The notes under the pieces were generated by a model. The model worked only from the letters and a program-made list of their open reading frames with translations. It was not told where the DNA came from and ran no database searches. Positions 18,737 to 27,963 of a stretch of DNA of 44,774 nt are shown here, piece after piece. The stretch lies in the NCBI GenBank assembly GCA_012523135.1, contig JAAYJD010000014.1, positions 1-44,774 of the forward strand. Direction: 5' to 3'. This DNA is from Clostridiaceae bacterium. Its GTDB lineage: Bacteria; Bacillota; Clostridia; Saccharofermentanales; UBA5734. Position numbers and translations under genes: made by a program. Each line of letters opens with the position of its first letter. The stretch's first letter is position 1.

Positions 18737-19208
18737 GACCGGACGCCTGCTTTTGCTCAACGGGCCCAACCTGAACATGCTGGGCAGGCGCGATCCGCGC
18801 CAGTACGGCACCTTCAGCCTGGCCGATGTGGAAGACATCACCCGGCAGGCGGCAGCCCGGCTGGGTTATGCCGTGGACTGTTTCCAGACCAACCACGAGG
18901 GCAGCCTGATCGACACGATTCACACGGCCATGAACCGCTATGACGGGATCCTGATCAACGCGGGCGCCTGGACCCACACCAGTTACGCCCTGCGTGACGC
19001 CCTGGAACTGACCGGCCTGCCTGTGCTGGAAATCCATATCTCCGACATCTACCGGCGTGAGCCGTTCCGGCGCATCTCGGTCATCCACGAGGTTTGCCTG
19101 GACCAGGTGGTCGGGCTTGGCCTTGACAGCTACCGGGTTGCGGCTGAAAAGCTGTGCCACCATCTGAAAGGACGAAAAGACGATGAAGGATCCGGGGACA
19201 ACACCTGA
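18729..19208 (+). CDS. aroQ: 3-dehydroquinate dehydratase, type II
   Basis: LLLNGPNLNMLGRRDPRQYG, NHEGSLID, INAGAWTHTSYALRDAL, EIHISDIYRREPFR. Confidence 0.95.
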   Translation: MTETGRLLLLNGPNLNMLGRRDPRQYGTFSLADVEDITRQAAARLGYAVDCFQTNHEGSLIDTIHTAMNRYDGILINAGAWTHTSYALRDALELTGLPVLEIHISDIYRREPFRRISVIHEVCLDQVVGLGLDSYRVAAEKLCHHLKGRKDDEGSGDNT

Positions 19209-20343
19209 CCTGGGCGCGCTGCGCCAGGAAATCGACGCCATCGACAAAGCCCTGATCAGCTTGTTCAACCGGCGCATGGCCGTCGCGCACAAGATTGCGG
19301 CGGCCAAGGGGGATGGCAGCCTGGTCTATGTCCCGGAGCGCGAGCAGGACAACATCCGGCGGGCTCTTGAGCAGGTCGAACCTGCGCACAGGCGGCGCGC
19401 CGAGAGCTTCCTCAAGAGCCTGATGCGCCTCTCGCGCAGTGTCCAGTACGATGACCTGATGCGCGGCGGGGCGGATTTTGCCGCCGGCCGCCTGCTGCGC
19501 GAAGCCGAACCGGCCTGGCCCAGGATCCGGCGGGTCATCGTGCAGGGTGCCGCCGGCGCCTATTCGGAACAGGCGGCGGCCCTCCTGTTTCCCGCCGTCG
19601 AACCGGATCGGGCGGAAACCTTCGCCGAAGCCTGCGACCGGGTGCGCGACGGCCTGGCCGATGTCGCGGTCCTGCCGCTGGAAAACAGCACGGCCGGAAC
19701 GGTCGACGATGTCTACAACCTGCTGCTCAAGGACCAGCTGTTTATCTGGCGCTCCCTGACGCTGCCGATCCAGCACCAACTGCTGGTCAGGCCGGGTACG
19801 ACGCTGGACCAGGTCCGCACGATCATCTCCCATCCGCAGGCGCTCGCCCAGTGCTCGGACTATATCCGCCGCCAGGGCTGGTCGATCGAGGCCTCGCTCA
19901 ACACGGCCTTTGCGGCGGAACAAGTCGCCGCCAGCGGCCGCAACGACCTGGCGGCGATCGCCTCGCCGGCTGCCGCCCGCTCCTGCGGTCTTGATGTTCT
20001 GGCGGCCGAGATCAACAACACCGATGTCAACCAGACCCGCTTCATCGCGGTCGGCCGCTCATTCGCGGTAACGCCCGATTGCTCCAGGATCAGCCTGATC
20101 CTCAAGCTGCCGCATACCATCGGGGCCCTGGCTTCCACCTTGGCCGTCTTCAGTGACAGCGGTCTCAACCTGAGCAAAATCCAATCCCGCCCGGACCGTG
20201 ACAGCCCCTGGACCTATCTGTTCTATCTCGATTTCGCGTGCGGCCGGAGCGACCTGCCCAGCGCCCTGGCGACACTCTACCAGCTGTCCTGCGAAATGCC
20301 GATGCTGCGCCTGCTGGGCTGGTACGGCGAGGTCGTTCCCTGA
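19183..20343 (+). CDS. pheA: Bifunctional chorismate mutase / prephenate dehydratase
   Basis: N-terminal chorismate mutase (LRQEIDAIDKALISLFNRRMAVAHKIAAAK), prephenate dehydratase (NQTRFIAVG), ACT (HTIGALAS…KIQSRP). Confidence 0.95.
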   Translation: MKDPGTTPDLGALRQEIDAIDKALISLFNRRMAVAHKIAAAKGDGSLVYVPEREQDNIRRALEQVEPAHRRRAESFLKSLMRLSRSVQYDDLMRGGADFAAGRLLREAEPAWPRIRRVIVQGAAGAYSEQAAALLFPAVEPDRAETFAEACDRVRDGLADVAVLPLENSTAGTVDDVYNLLLKDQLFIWRSLTLPIQHQLLVRPGTTLDQVRTIISHPQALAQCSDYIRRQGWSIEASLNTAFAAEQVAASGRNDLAAIASPAAARSCGLDVLAAEINNTDVNQTRFIAVGRSFAVTPDCSRISLILKLPHTIGALASTLAVFSDSGLNLSKIQSRPDRDSPWTYLFYLDFACGRSDLPSALATLYQLSCEMPMLRLLGWYGEVVP

Positions 20344-20362
20344 CCGGCCGAACGCGTCTGGC

Positions 20363-20391
20363 TTGAGCATTTTCTCCGTTTGCAGTAGGAT
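20363..20391 (+). promoter_or_regulatory. Promoter TTGAGC-N17-TAGGAT for the ABC exporter
   Basis: 17-bp spacing, between pheA and ABC ATPase. Confidence 0.6.
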
Positions 20392-20477
20392 AGGGATGTT
20401 GGCCAGCCGGGCGCTTGCGCGCCTTGACGGCTGTTTTTCCAACCGGCAACCGCCGTGCAAACAGGAGGATAACGGTC

Positions 20478-21224
20478 ATGATCCAGATGCGCAAAGTCAG
20501 CAAGAGTTACGGCGGCGCCGTCAAGGCCGTCGACAGCATCGACCTGGATGTCCGGCGCGGCGAGATATTCGGCTTCCTCGGCCCCAACGGGGCCGGTAAA
20601 ACGACTTCGATCAAGATGATCACCGGCATCCTGACGCCTGACTCAGGCGATATCCTGGTCAATGGCCGCGATATCCGCAAGGAAGCGCTGGCGGTCAAAC
20701 GGTCGTTTGGCTTTGTCCCGGACGATCCGAACATCTTTCCCCGCCTGAAGGCGATCGAGTACCTGCGGTTCATGGGCGATATCTACCAGGTTCCGACGGA
20801 CCGGCGCCGGGAGCGTATCCAGGAACTGACCGAACGCTTCAGCCTGGACGAGGCGCTAACCGACCGCATCCAGAGCTATTCGCACGGCATGCGCCAGAAG
20901 CTGATGATCATCGGCGCGCTGCTGCATGATCCCGAGCTGTGGATCCTTGACGAGCCGATGACCGGTCTCGACCCGAAATCGGCTTTTGTGCTCAAGGAGA
21001 TGATGCGCACCCAGGCCGACAGCGGCAAAACGGTTTTTTTCTCGACCCATGTGCTGGATGTTGCGGAAAAAATCTGTGACCGGGTCGCTGTCATCGACCG
21101 CGGACGCATCCTGTTCTGCGGCTCGATTGGCGACATGCAAAGGCAGTTCCGCCAGGACGGTTCGCTGGAGACGATGTTCCTCGAACTGGTCAACCATTCG
21201 GAAACGGCGGGTGATCCGGCATGA
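20478..21224 (+). CDS. ABC transporter ATP-binding protein
   Basis: FLGPNGAGKTTSIKMI, YSHGMRQKLMIIGALLHDPELWILDEPMTGLDP; AGGAGG SD. Confidence 0.95.
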   Translation: MIQMRKVSKSYGGAVKAVDSIDLDVRRGEIFGFLGPNGAGKTTSIKMITGILTPDSGDILVNGRDIRKEALAVKRSFGFVPDDPNIFPRLKAIEYLRFMGDIYQVPTDRRRERIQELTERFSLDEALTDRIQSYSHGMRQKLMIIGALLHDPELWILDEPMTGLDPKSAFVLKEMMRTQADSGKTVFFSTHVLDVAEKICDRVAVIDRGRILFCGSIGDMQRQFRQDGSLETMFLELVNHSETAGDPA

Positions 21225-22903
21225 CCAACCTGGTGCGTCTGGCCGTTGTCCTGTTCCGCGGTTCCGGCACCGGCATAACCGCCGGCAGCGGCCGGCGCAG
21301 GAAACGCAGCCAGCTTGGCAACATACTGCTGTTTTTGTTTCTGGGCATCTACATGGTTGGGATCATGAGCGCCAGCTCGGCGGGCCTTTACAGTCTGCTC
21401 GCCGCCAACGGCTTGCAGGACTTGATGATCGGGCTGTATCTGAGCATGGGAACCGTGCTCGTTTTCCTGTTCGGCATCCTATATGTGATCAGCGTCTTCT
21501 ATTTTACCGGCGATATCGAAAAGCTGCTGCCCCTGCCCCTGCAGGCCGATGAGATCATCGGCGCCAAGCTGGCGGTGACGGCCGCCTGGGAATATCTCTA
21601 CCTGGCCGTGCTGGTGCTGCCGCCTCTGGTGGTGTTTGGCATTCTTAGCCAGGCCGGCGCCGGCTATTTCCTGTTCCTGGCCGGCGTGTTCCTGCTCTTG
21701 CCGGTGGTGCCGCTATGCCTGGCCTCCATGCTGGTCATGCTGATCATGCGCTTCACGCCGCTGGCCCGCAACAAGGACCGGTTCAACATGGTCTCGGGGA
21801 TCCTGGCCATGCTGCTGGCGCTGGGCTTTGTCTTCGGCACCCAGTCGATGGCCCGTTTCGATGAGATGGACCTGGCCCAGATCATCAGCGCCGGATCGGC
21901 ATCGATCGCCAAGCTGACCACCACCGTTTTTCCGGGCACCTCTTTCGCGGTCGGTGCCCTGACCGCTCCGGACGCGCTCCAACAGCTCGCTCAGCTGGGT
22001 CTTCTTCTTCTGATTGCATCCGCCGCCGTCCTGGTGACGTTTCGCATGGCCAGGCTGCTCTACTTTAAAGGCGTTGTCGGTGTCGGCGCCTCCGCCGCCA
22101 GGCGCCGGCGGCTCAGCAGCGCCGAACTCAGCAAGGCGGGCCAGGGCGGGTCGGCCTTCTGGACCTACTGGCTCAAGGATGTCCGCATCCTCATCCGGAC
22201 ACCGGTCTTTTTCATGAACAACGTCCTGATGAACTTCCTCTGGCCGGTCTTCTTTGTGCTGCCCATGCTCACCAGCGCCGGCGGTTCAGGAGGCAGCGGC
22301 GCGCTGATCGAACTGGCGCGCGGTGCTCTGGCTGATCCCGATGGCAGGGGGGCTGCCCTGTCCCTCGTCATCTGCTTTGTCATTGCCTGCTTCATATCCG
22401 GCACCAACGGCATCTCAGAAAGCGCCCTGTCCCGGGAAGGGGAAACCTTCTACATCATGAAAATTATCCCCATGTCCTGGTGGCGGCAGATTATGGCCAA
22501 AGTGACGGCCGGTCTGTTATTCAGCCTGGCCGGCACCCTGCTACCGCTGGTGCTGGCTGTCGCTTTTCTGCGGCCGCCAGCCTGGCTGGCACTCGGCTGG
22601 CTGGCTGTTCTGCCCGGCGGTATCCTCATGCCGAACCTGGGCGGGTTCTTTTTCGAGCTGTTTTGGCCTAAGCTGCACTGGGAGCACGAGCAGAAAGCCG
22701 TCAAGCAGAACCTGAACGTGCTGTACGGCATGGCCTTGGCCTTGCTCCTGGCCGCTTTGCTGGCCGGACCCGCCGTGGCGCTGGGTCTTTCCGCCGCCGG
22801 AACGGCCTTGCTGGTCGGGCTGGGTTCGCTGGTGGTCGCGGCAGCCGAAATCGTTATTTTGCGCCGTATCCTGCCGGGCCGATTTGCCGCGATCGAACCG
22901 TGA
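21221..22903 (+). CDS. ABC transporter permease (multi-TM)
   Basis: ATGA-coupled to ABC ATPase; many TM segments. Confidence 0.85.
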   Translation: MTNLVRLAVVLFRGSGTGITAGSGRRRKRSQLGNILLFLFLGIYMVGIMSASSAGLYSLLAANGLQDLMIGLYLSMGTVLVFLFGILYVISVFYFTGDIEKLLPLPLQADEIIGAKLAVTAAWEYLYLAVLVLPPLVVFGILSQAGAGYFLFLAGVFLLLPVVPLCLASMLVMLIMRFTPLARNKDRFNMVSGILAMLLALGFVFGTQSMARFDEMDLAQIISAGSASIAKLTTTVFPGTSFAVGALTAPDALQQLAQLGLLLLIASAAVLVTFRMARLLYFKGVVGVGASAARRRRLSSAELSKAGQGGSAFWTYWLKDVRILIRTPVFFMNNVLMNFLWPVFFVLPMLTSAGGSGGSGALIELARGALADPDGRGAALSLVICFVIACFISGTNGISESALSREGETFYIMKIIPMSWWRQIMAKVTAGLLFSLAGTLLPLVLAVAFLRPPAWLALGWLAVLPGGILMPNLGGFFFELFWPKLHWEHEQKAVKQNLNVLYGMALALLLAALLAGPAVALGLSAAGTALLVGLGSLVVAAAEIVILRRILPGRFAAIEP

Positions 22904-22921
22904 TGCCAGTACCTTTTTGCA

Positions 22922-22950
22922 TTGTTATTTTGCGGTGCAATTGGTATAAT
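22922..22950 (+). promoter_or_regulatory. Promoter TTGTTA-N17-TATAAT for the V-ATPase operon
   Basis: Perfect -10, 17-bp spacer, about 60 bp before the first V-ATPase gene. Confidence 0.75.
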
Positions 22951-23011
22951 TAGTTTCCGGATGTCCGGGCGCACCTTAGTGTGCTCTCCGGCCGGCAACA
23001 GGAGGGAAGAA

Positions 23012-23341
23012 ATGGCAGGACAGAATTTTCTTGCCCAGATCAGGCAGACGGAACAAGAAGCGGCCGATCAGGTGCAGCAGGCACGTGAAACCGCGAAGTC
23101 TTATATTGAATCGGGCCGCGAGCAGGCAGCGGAAGCGTTGACCGAGGCTCAGCAGGCCGCTGCGCGTGAACAGCAGGACATGCTGGCGAAAGCCGAGCAG
23201 GAGTCCGACCGGATCCGCGCCGCTGCGCAGGAAAAAGTCAGACAGGAAAAAGTACGGCTGCTGGACCAGTCCAGAGATAAGCTGCAGCAGGCGGCAGAAC
23301 AGATCGCGGAAAGGATTGTGACAGACAGTGCCCATCGTTAA
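23012..23341 (+). CDS. V-type ATPase peripheral stalk subunit G/H (NtpF-like)
   Basis: Long charged coiled-coil; first gene of V-ATPase operon; GGAGGGAAGAA SD. Confidence 0.8.
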   Translation: MAGQNFLAQIRQTEQEAADQVQQARETAKSYIESGREQAAEALTEAQQAAAREQQDMLAKAEQESDRIRAAAQEKVRQEKVRLLDQSRDKLQQAAEQIAERIVTDSAHR

Positions 23342-25301
23342 AATGGAAAAACTGACCGTCATCGGCCTGCGCGAAGAACGCGATCCGATCATGGATACCC
23401 TGATGCGGCTGGGTGCTGTTGAACTGATTGAACAATCGACCGAAAAGGAAACGACAACAGAAGAAGAGCCGGCCCTGGTGCCGGAACACCAGGCGGTCCA
23501 GGGCGATGTCAGCTTGATGTCGCGGCTGGAAATGGCGATCGATACTGCGCAGCGGCGTCACCCGGTCAAGCGGAAAATGTTTTCAGGCCGGCGCCAGGTT
23601 GACTCCGCGGCCTTGATGCGCGTAGCCGAACGGGAAGAGGATCTGCTCAGCAAAGTCGCCCGGATCGAGCAGAACCAGGCCCGCCTGGCGGATCTGCGTC
23701 AGCAGCTGGGCCGGTTGGCGACCTTGCGCGAACTGCTGCAGCCATGGACCAGTCTCGATCTCGATCTTCAACAGCAGCAGACCGAGCATGTCCAGGTCTT
23801 TCTGGGCAGCCTGGACACGCCGGAGATGCTGCGTCAGGCTGAGGCGGGGCTGCAGGACGAGGTGCCGGAAAGCCTGCTGACAGTCCTTTCAGAAGACGAA
23901 GGCGGCCTGCGCTGTGCGGCTGCCACGCTGCGTAGCCGGGCCGACCTGGTGCGCAGCATCCTGCGCAAGGCCGGGTTCAACTTTTTGCCTGACATCGACA
24001 CCCCCGGAACGCCGGCCGAACAGCTTGAGCGCATCAGCGGGGAAATCCGCGCGATCCAGCAGGAACTGGCGAACCGTGATCAGGAACTGGAAGAGCTGAC
24101 CCGCCACGGGGCGGACTTCGAAGTGCTGCATGATTTCCTGCTCATCCGGCATGACCGGCTGAAGGCATCCACCGACTTGCCGGCCAGCCGCCACACCTTC
24201 TGGCTGCAGGGCTGGGTGCCCGCGCACCTGGTCAAATCGGTCGCCCGCGGCCTGGAGAGCCGTTACATGGTCGCGCTCAGCCATGAGCCGGCCGGACCGG
24301 AAGACGACTACCCGATCCTGCTGAAAAACAGCAAGCTGGTCAAACCCTACGAAGTCATCGTGGAGATGTTCAGCCCGCCGTCGACCCGCGAGCAGGACCC
24401 GACCCCCCTGCTGGCGCCGTTTTTCTTTTTCTTTTTCGGCATGATGCTCAGCGACATCGGTTACGGACTGCTGCTTTCCGGCTTGTGCGCCCTGCTCCTG
24501 TTCAAGGTCAAGGCCAAAGGCGAGATGGCCCGCATGGTCCGGATGCTCTTTTTATGCGGCATTTCATCGGTGATCTGGGGCGTGCTGTTCGGCAGCTTTT
24601 TCGGCGACATGGTCTCCGTCCTGTCGCAGGGCCGGCTGGTCATCCCGCCGCTCTGGTTCAACCCCATGGACGACGCGACCAAGCTGATGATCTGGAGCAT
24701 GATCTTCGGCGTGATCCACCTTTTCGCCGGCATGGGGGCCAAGGCTTACCTGCTCTTTGTCACCGGCCGGGGCAAGGATGCTGTACTCGACATTTTCCCC
24801 TGGTACCTGATCATCATTGGCCTGGGCATCATGATCGGCGGCATCGGCGGTCAGCTCGGCTTGTACATAGCGGTGGCCGGTGCGTCCGTGCTGGTGCTGT
24901 TTGGCGGCCGGGACAGCCGCAACCCGATCATGCGCCTGCTTAAAGGCCTGCTGTCCTTGTACAACATTACCAGCTACATCAGTGACATCTTGTCCTACAC
25001 CCGCATCCTGGCCCTTGTTTTGGCCACCAGCGTCATCGCGATGGTCGTCAATCTGCTCGGTTTCCTGGGCGGTCCGTCGATCACCGGCTTTTTCTTCTAT
25101 GTGCTGGTCGCCATCCTCGGACACGGCCTCAACCTGGCCCTGTCGGCCTTGTCGGCGTACGTGCACACCAGCCGTCTCCACTATGTGGAGTTTTTCGGGA
25201 AGTTTTACGATGGCGGCGGCCGGCTCTGGCGCCCGCTGGCCATTAAAACCCGCTATGTTGATATTGTCCGCTCACCGGCGGATGAGATGGAAAAGGCATA
25301 A
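23328..25301 (+). CDS. ntpI: V-type ATP synthase subunit I
   Basis: FFFFFFGMMLSDIGYGLLL, LSYTRILALVLATSVIAMVVN, GHGLNLALSALSAYVHTSRLHYVEFFGKFYDGGG. Confidence 0.95.
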   Translation: MPIVKMEKLTVIGLREERDPIMDTLMRLGAVELIEQSTEKETTTEEEPALVPEHQAVQGDVSLMSRLEMAIDTAQRRHPVKRKMFSGRRQVDSAALMRVAEREEDLLSKVARIEQNQARLADLRQQLGRLATLRELLQPWTSLDLDLQQQQTEHVQVFLGSLDTPEMLRQAEAGLQDEVPESLLTVLSEDEGGLRCAAATLRSRADLVRSILRKAGFNFLPDIDTPGTPAEQLERISGEIRAIQQELANRDQELEELTRHGADFEVLHDFLLIRHDRLKASTDLPASRHTFWLQGWVPAHLVKSVARGLESRYMVALSHEPAGPEDDYPILLKNSKLVKPYEVIVEMFSPPSTREQDPTPLLAPFFFFFFGMMLSDIGYGLLLSGLCALLLFKVKAKGEMARMVRMLFLCGISSVIWGVLFGSFFGDMVSVLSQGRLVIPPLWFNPMDDATKLMIWSMIFGVIHLFAGMGAKAYLLFVTGRGKDAVLDIFPWYLIIIGLGIMIGGIGGQLGLYIAVAGASVLVLFGGRDSRNPIMRLLKGLLSLYNITSYISDILSYTRILALVLATSVIAMVVNLLGFLGGPSITGFFFYVLVAILGHGLNLALSALSAYVHTSRLHYVEFFGKFYDGGGRLWRPLAIKTRYVDIVRSPADEMEKA

Positions 25302-25343
25302 ACGAATCAAGATGGTCCCCGCGGGACCCAGGAGGAAAAAAAC

Positions 25344-25823
25344 ATGGTGTTTCTAGAGAATCTCGGCTTGATCCTGACTTTGATGGCCGGTGCGCTGGCC
25401 GCTCTGCTGCCCGGCATCGGTTCGGCCAAAGCAGTCGGACGCGTCGGCGAGATGGCGGCGGGCGTCCTGACCGAGGATCCCAACAAGTTCGGCAAGCTGC
25501 TCATTCTGCAGGCGCTGCCGGGAACCCAGGGCATCTACGGCCTGCTCACCTGGTTCATGGTGCTGCAGCAATCTGGCTTGTTCGACGAAGGGGCCGCGAT
25601 CTCCTGGCAGAAGGGGCTGGCCTACCTGATGGCCGTGCTCCCAATCGCCATCGTCGGTTATTTTTCCGCTGTGTACCAGGGCCGAGTTTCTGAAGCCGGC
25701 GTCGCCCTGGTGGCCAAGCGTCCGGAAGAGCAGTCCAAGGCACTGGTCATGGCGGCCATGGTTGAAACATATGCCATCCTCGCCCTGCTGGCCTCCGTCC
25801 TGACCATTTTCCGTATTGCCTGA
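25344..25823 (+). CDS. ntpK: V-type ATP synthase subunit K (proteolipid, double hairpin)
   Basis: GIGSAKAVGRVGEMAAG, QALPGTQGIYG, YQGRVSEAGV, AAMVETYAIL. Confidence 0.95.
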   Translation: MVFLENLGLILTLMAGALAALLPGIGSAKAVGRVGEMAAGVLTEDPNKFGKLLILQALPGTQGIYGLLTWFMVLQQSGLFDEGAAISWQKGLAYLMAVLPIAIVGYFSAVYQGRVSEAGVALVAKRPEEQSKALVMAAMVETYAILALLASVLTIFRIA

Positions 25824-25873
25824 CATCAGACGGCAACAGCCGTTGCCGGTTCTGTCCGGAGAGGAGAACGATC

Positions 25874-26458
25874 TTGGAAGGGTTAGAAGCCATTAAACTG
25901 CGGATCCTGGCCGACGCGCACGAAGAAGCTGATGCGATTTTGCGCCAGGCGCGGGATGCCGTCGCAGACATCAAGGAAAAGAACGAGCAGGCTGCCAGCC
26001 GGCTCCTCACTGAGGCGCGCCAAACCGGTGCAGCCCGGGCGGATTCTGTCGTCAGCCGGGCCCGGAGCCTGGCCGCGCTTGATCAGCGCAAAGCGCTGCT
26101 GGGCGCCCGGCAGGAACTGGTCGAAGAAGCGATTCGCCTGGCGCTGGAACGCCTGGTCGCGCTGGAACCGGATCGGAAACTGGCATTTTACCAGGCTCTG
26201 ATCGAGCAGTCTGGCATGACAGATGGGGAACTCATCCTCAACCGCCAGGATCAGGTGCTTGGCCCGCGTTTGCTCCTGCAGAGCCGCCATCGCATCGCTG
26301 TCGCGCATCAGGCGGGCGATTTTGCCGGCGGACTTGTCATCCGCAACGGCCTGATCGAGGAGAACCTGACCTTTGAAACCTTGATCAAGAACAGCCGCCC
26401 GACCTTGATCCGCCTGGCGGCCGATATCCTGTTTGCTCCGGAGGAACCGGCACCATGA
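25874..26458 (+). CDS. ntpE: V-type ATP synthase subunit E
   Basis: Position in operon; helical N-terminus, C-terminal GGLVIRNGLIEENLTFETLI; TTG start. Confidence 0.87.
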   Translation: MEGLEAIKLRILADAHEEADAILRQARDAVADIKEKNEQAASRLLTEARQTGAARADSVVSRARSLAALDQRKALLGARQELVEEAIRLALERLVALEPDRKLAFYQALIEQSGMTDGELILNRQDQVLGPRLLLQSRHRIAVAHQAGDFAGGLVIRNGLIEENLTFETLIKNSRPTLIRLAADILFAPEEPAP

Positions 26459-27579
26459 TGACAGCCGCAGGTCCAGCGAAAAAACCAGAGCCGGACAAGC
26501 TGCAGGAGCGCTATCGCTATGTCAGCGGCCTGGTGCGCGCGCGCGAACTGCTGTTGCTCGACCAGGCCAGCCTGAACCGCCTGACGGAAGCTGGCGGACC
26601 CGACGAAATCAGCCGGATCCTGATCGCTAACAGTTATCCCGCGGGCCAAGATCCGGAGGAGATCCTGGACAGGGAGAGCAGCGCCGTGCTGGACTGGCTG
26701 GCCGAGGTCATGCCGGATCCGCGCTTTACCGACACGCTGATCTTGTTCAACGATGCCCACAACCTGAAACTGGTCCTGAAAAAGCACCTGACCCAGTGGA
26801 TCGGCAGCCAGCCGGCGCCTGAGCCGGCCAAGACCGAACCCGATTCGGTCCAGATGCCCGACTTCAGCGGCCCCGACGGCATCCTGCCTTTCGGCGGCGC
26901 GGCCGAACAGGTGCTGAAGCCGTCCCAAGTAGCGGCCACGGTCCTGTACCGGCAGATTGGCATGCGTGAAACCGACGCCCTGCCGGCATGGCTGGCCGAA
27001 CTGGCGCCCAAGGCAATCGGGTGCTACCTGCAGCGTTATGATTTCAGCGATATCGATCACCTGGTCGACCAGACCGTCTGGCAAAAAGCGCACGCTGAAG
27101 CCGCCGGCATCGGCAACCGATTTTTCAGCGGCTATCTTGCGCGCCGCACCGACCTGATCAATCTTGAGCTGCTTCTGCGGACCCGGGTTCTGCGCATGGG
27201 CAAGGATGTCCTGCGCCGCGCACTGCTGGGCGGCGGTTCGCTTGACCCGGAAGCGGTACTGTCGGTCTATGACCAGTCCGATGACCAGGTCAAGGCGCTT
27301 TATGCGCCCACGCCCTACGCAGCCCTGGCCGAACAATGCCGGACATACGGCAAGATCGGCCAGGCAGCCCGTTTCAGCCTGGCATCCGATAACCTGCTCA
27401 TGGACTACATCCGCCAGGCACGCTGGGTGCTGAACGGTCCCGAGATTCCGCTCGCCTGGGCGCTGGCCCGGCAAATGGAAATCAAGAACATCCGGATCAT
27501 AACAACCTATCTGCGCAATGGGCTGCCCCGTGCGCAGATGCGCGACCTGATCCGCGACAACTATCTGGCCTGGAGGTGA
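26455..27579 (+). CDS. ntpC: V-type ATP synthase subunit C
   Basis: Operon position; RYRYVSGLVRARELLLL, NLELLLRTRVLRMGKD, EIKNIRIITTYLRNGLP. Confidence 0.9.
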   Translation: MMTAAGPAKKPEPDKLQERYRYVSGLVRARELLLLDQASLNRLTEAGGPDEISRILIANSYPAGQDPEEILDRESSAVLDWLAEVMPDPRFTDTLILFNDAHNLKLVLKKHLTQWIGSQPAPEPAKTEPDSVQMPDFSGPDGILPFGGAAEQVLKPSQVAATVLYRQIGMRETDALPAWLAELAPKAIGCYLQRYDFSDIDHLVDQTVWQKAHAEAAGIGNRFFSGYLARRTDLINLELLLRTRVLRMGKDVLRRALLGGGSLDPEAVLSVYDQSDDQVKALYAPTPYAALAEQCRTYGKIGQAARFSLASDNLLMDYIRQARWVLNGPEIPLAWALARQMEIKNIRIITTYLRNGLPRAQMRDLIRDNYLAWR

Positions 27580-27585
27580 ACGGTC

Positions 27586-27960
27586 ATGTATCAAGTCGGC
27601 GTTATCGGTGACCGGGACAGCGTCATGGGCTATCGCGCTCTGGGCATGGCGGTGTTTGAAGCCGTGGATCCGCAGGATGCGGCCGCCGCTGTCGACGAAC
27701 TGGTCAAGGCCCACTATGCCGTTATTTTTCTGACCGAGGCGCTGGCCGAGGCCATCGCGCCGCACCTGCAGCAATACCGCGATCGCCGCCTGCCCTCGAT
27801 CATCCCGATTCCGTCGATCCAGGGAAGCACCGGCTTCGGCATGCGCCAGATCAGCGAATCCGTCCGCCGGGCCGTCGGGATCGACCTGTTCGGTCACGAT
27901 GATCAGCAAGCGGACAGCCGGCAAACAGATCATCCACAAGACGATGTTGAGGAGTCATGA
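27586..27960 (+). CDS. ntpG: V-type ATP synthase subunit F (NtpG in E. hirae nomenclature)
   Basis: VGVIGDRDSVMGYRALGMAVFEA…YAVIFLTEALAEAI. Confidence 0.9.
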   Translation: MYQVGVIGDRDSVMGYRALGMAVFEAVDPQDAAAAVDELVKAHYAVIFLTEALAEAIAPHLQQYRDRRLPSIIPIPSIQGSTGFGMRQISESVRRAVGIDLFGHDDQQADSRQTDHPQDDVEES

Positions 27961-27963
27961 TCC

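Noticed and set aside
22853-22934. 11-bp direct repeat GTTATTTTGCG at 22853 and 22924
   Set aside because: One copy lies in the permease coding region; too short to support a mobile element or regulatory role.
26308-27939. 543-aa minus-strand ORF
   Set aside because: Antisense to V-ATPase subunits E, C and F; no recognisable domain.
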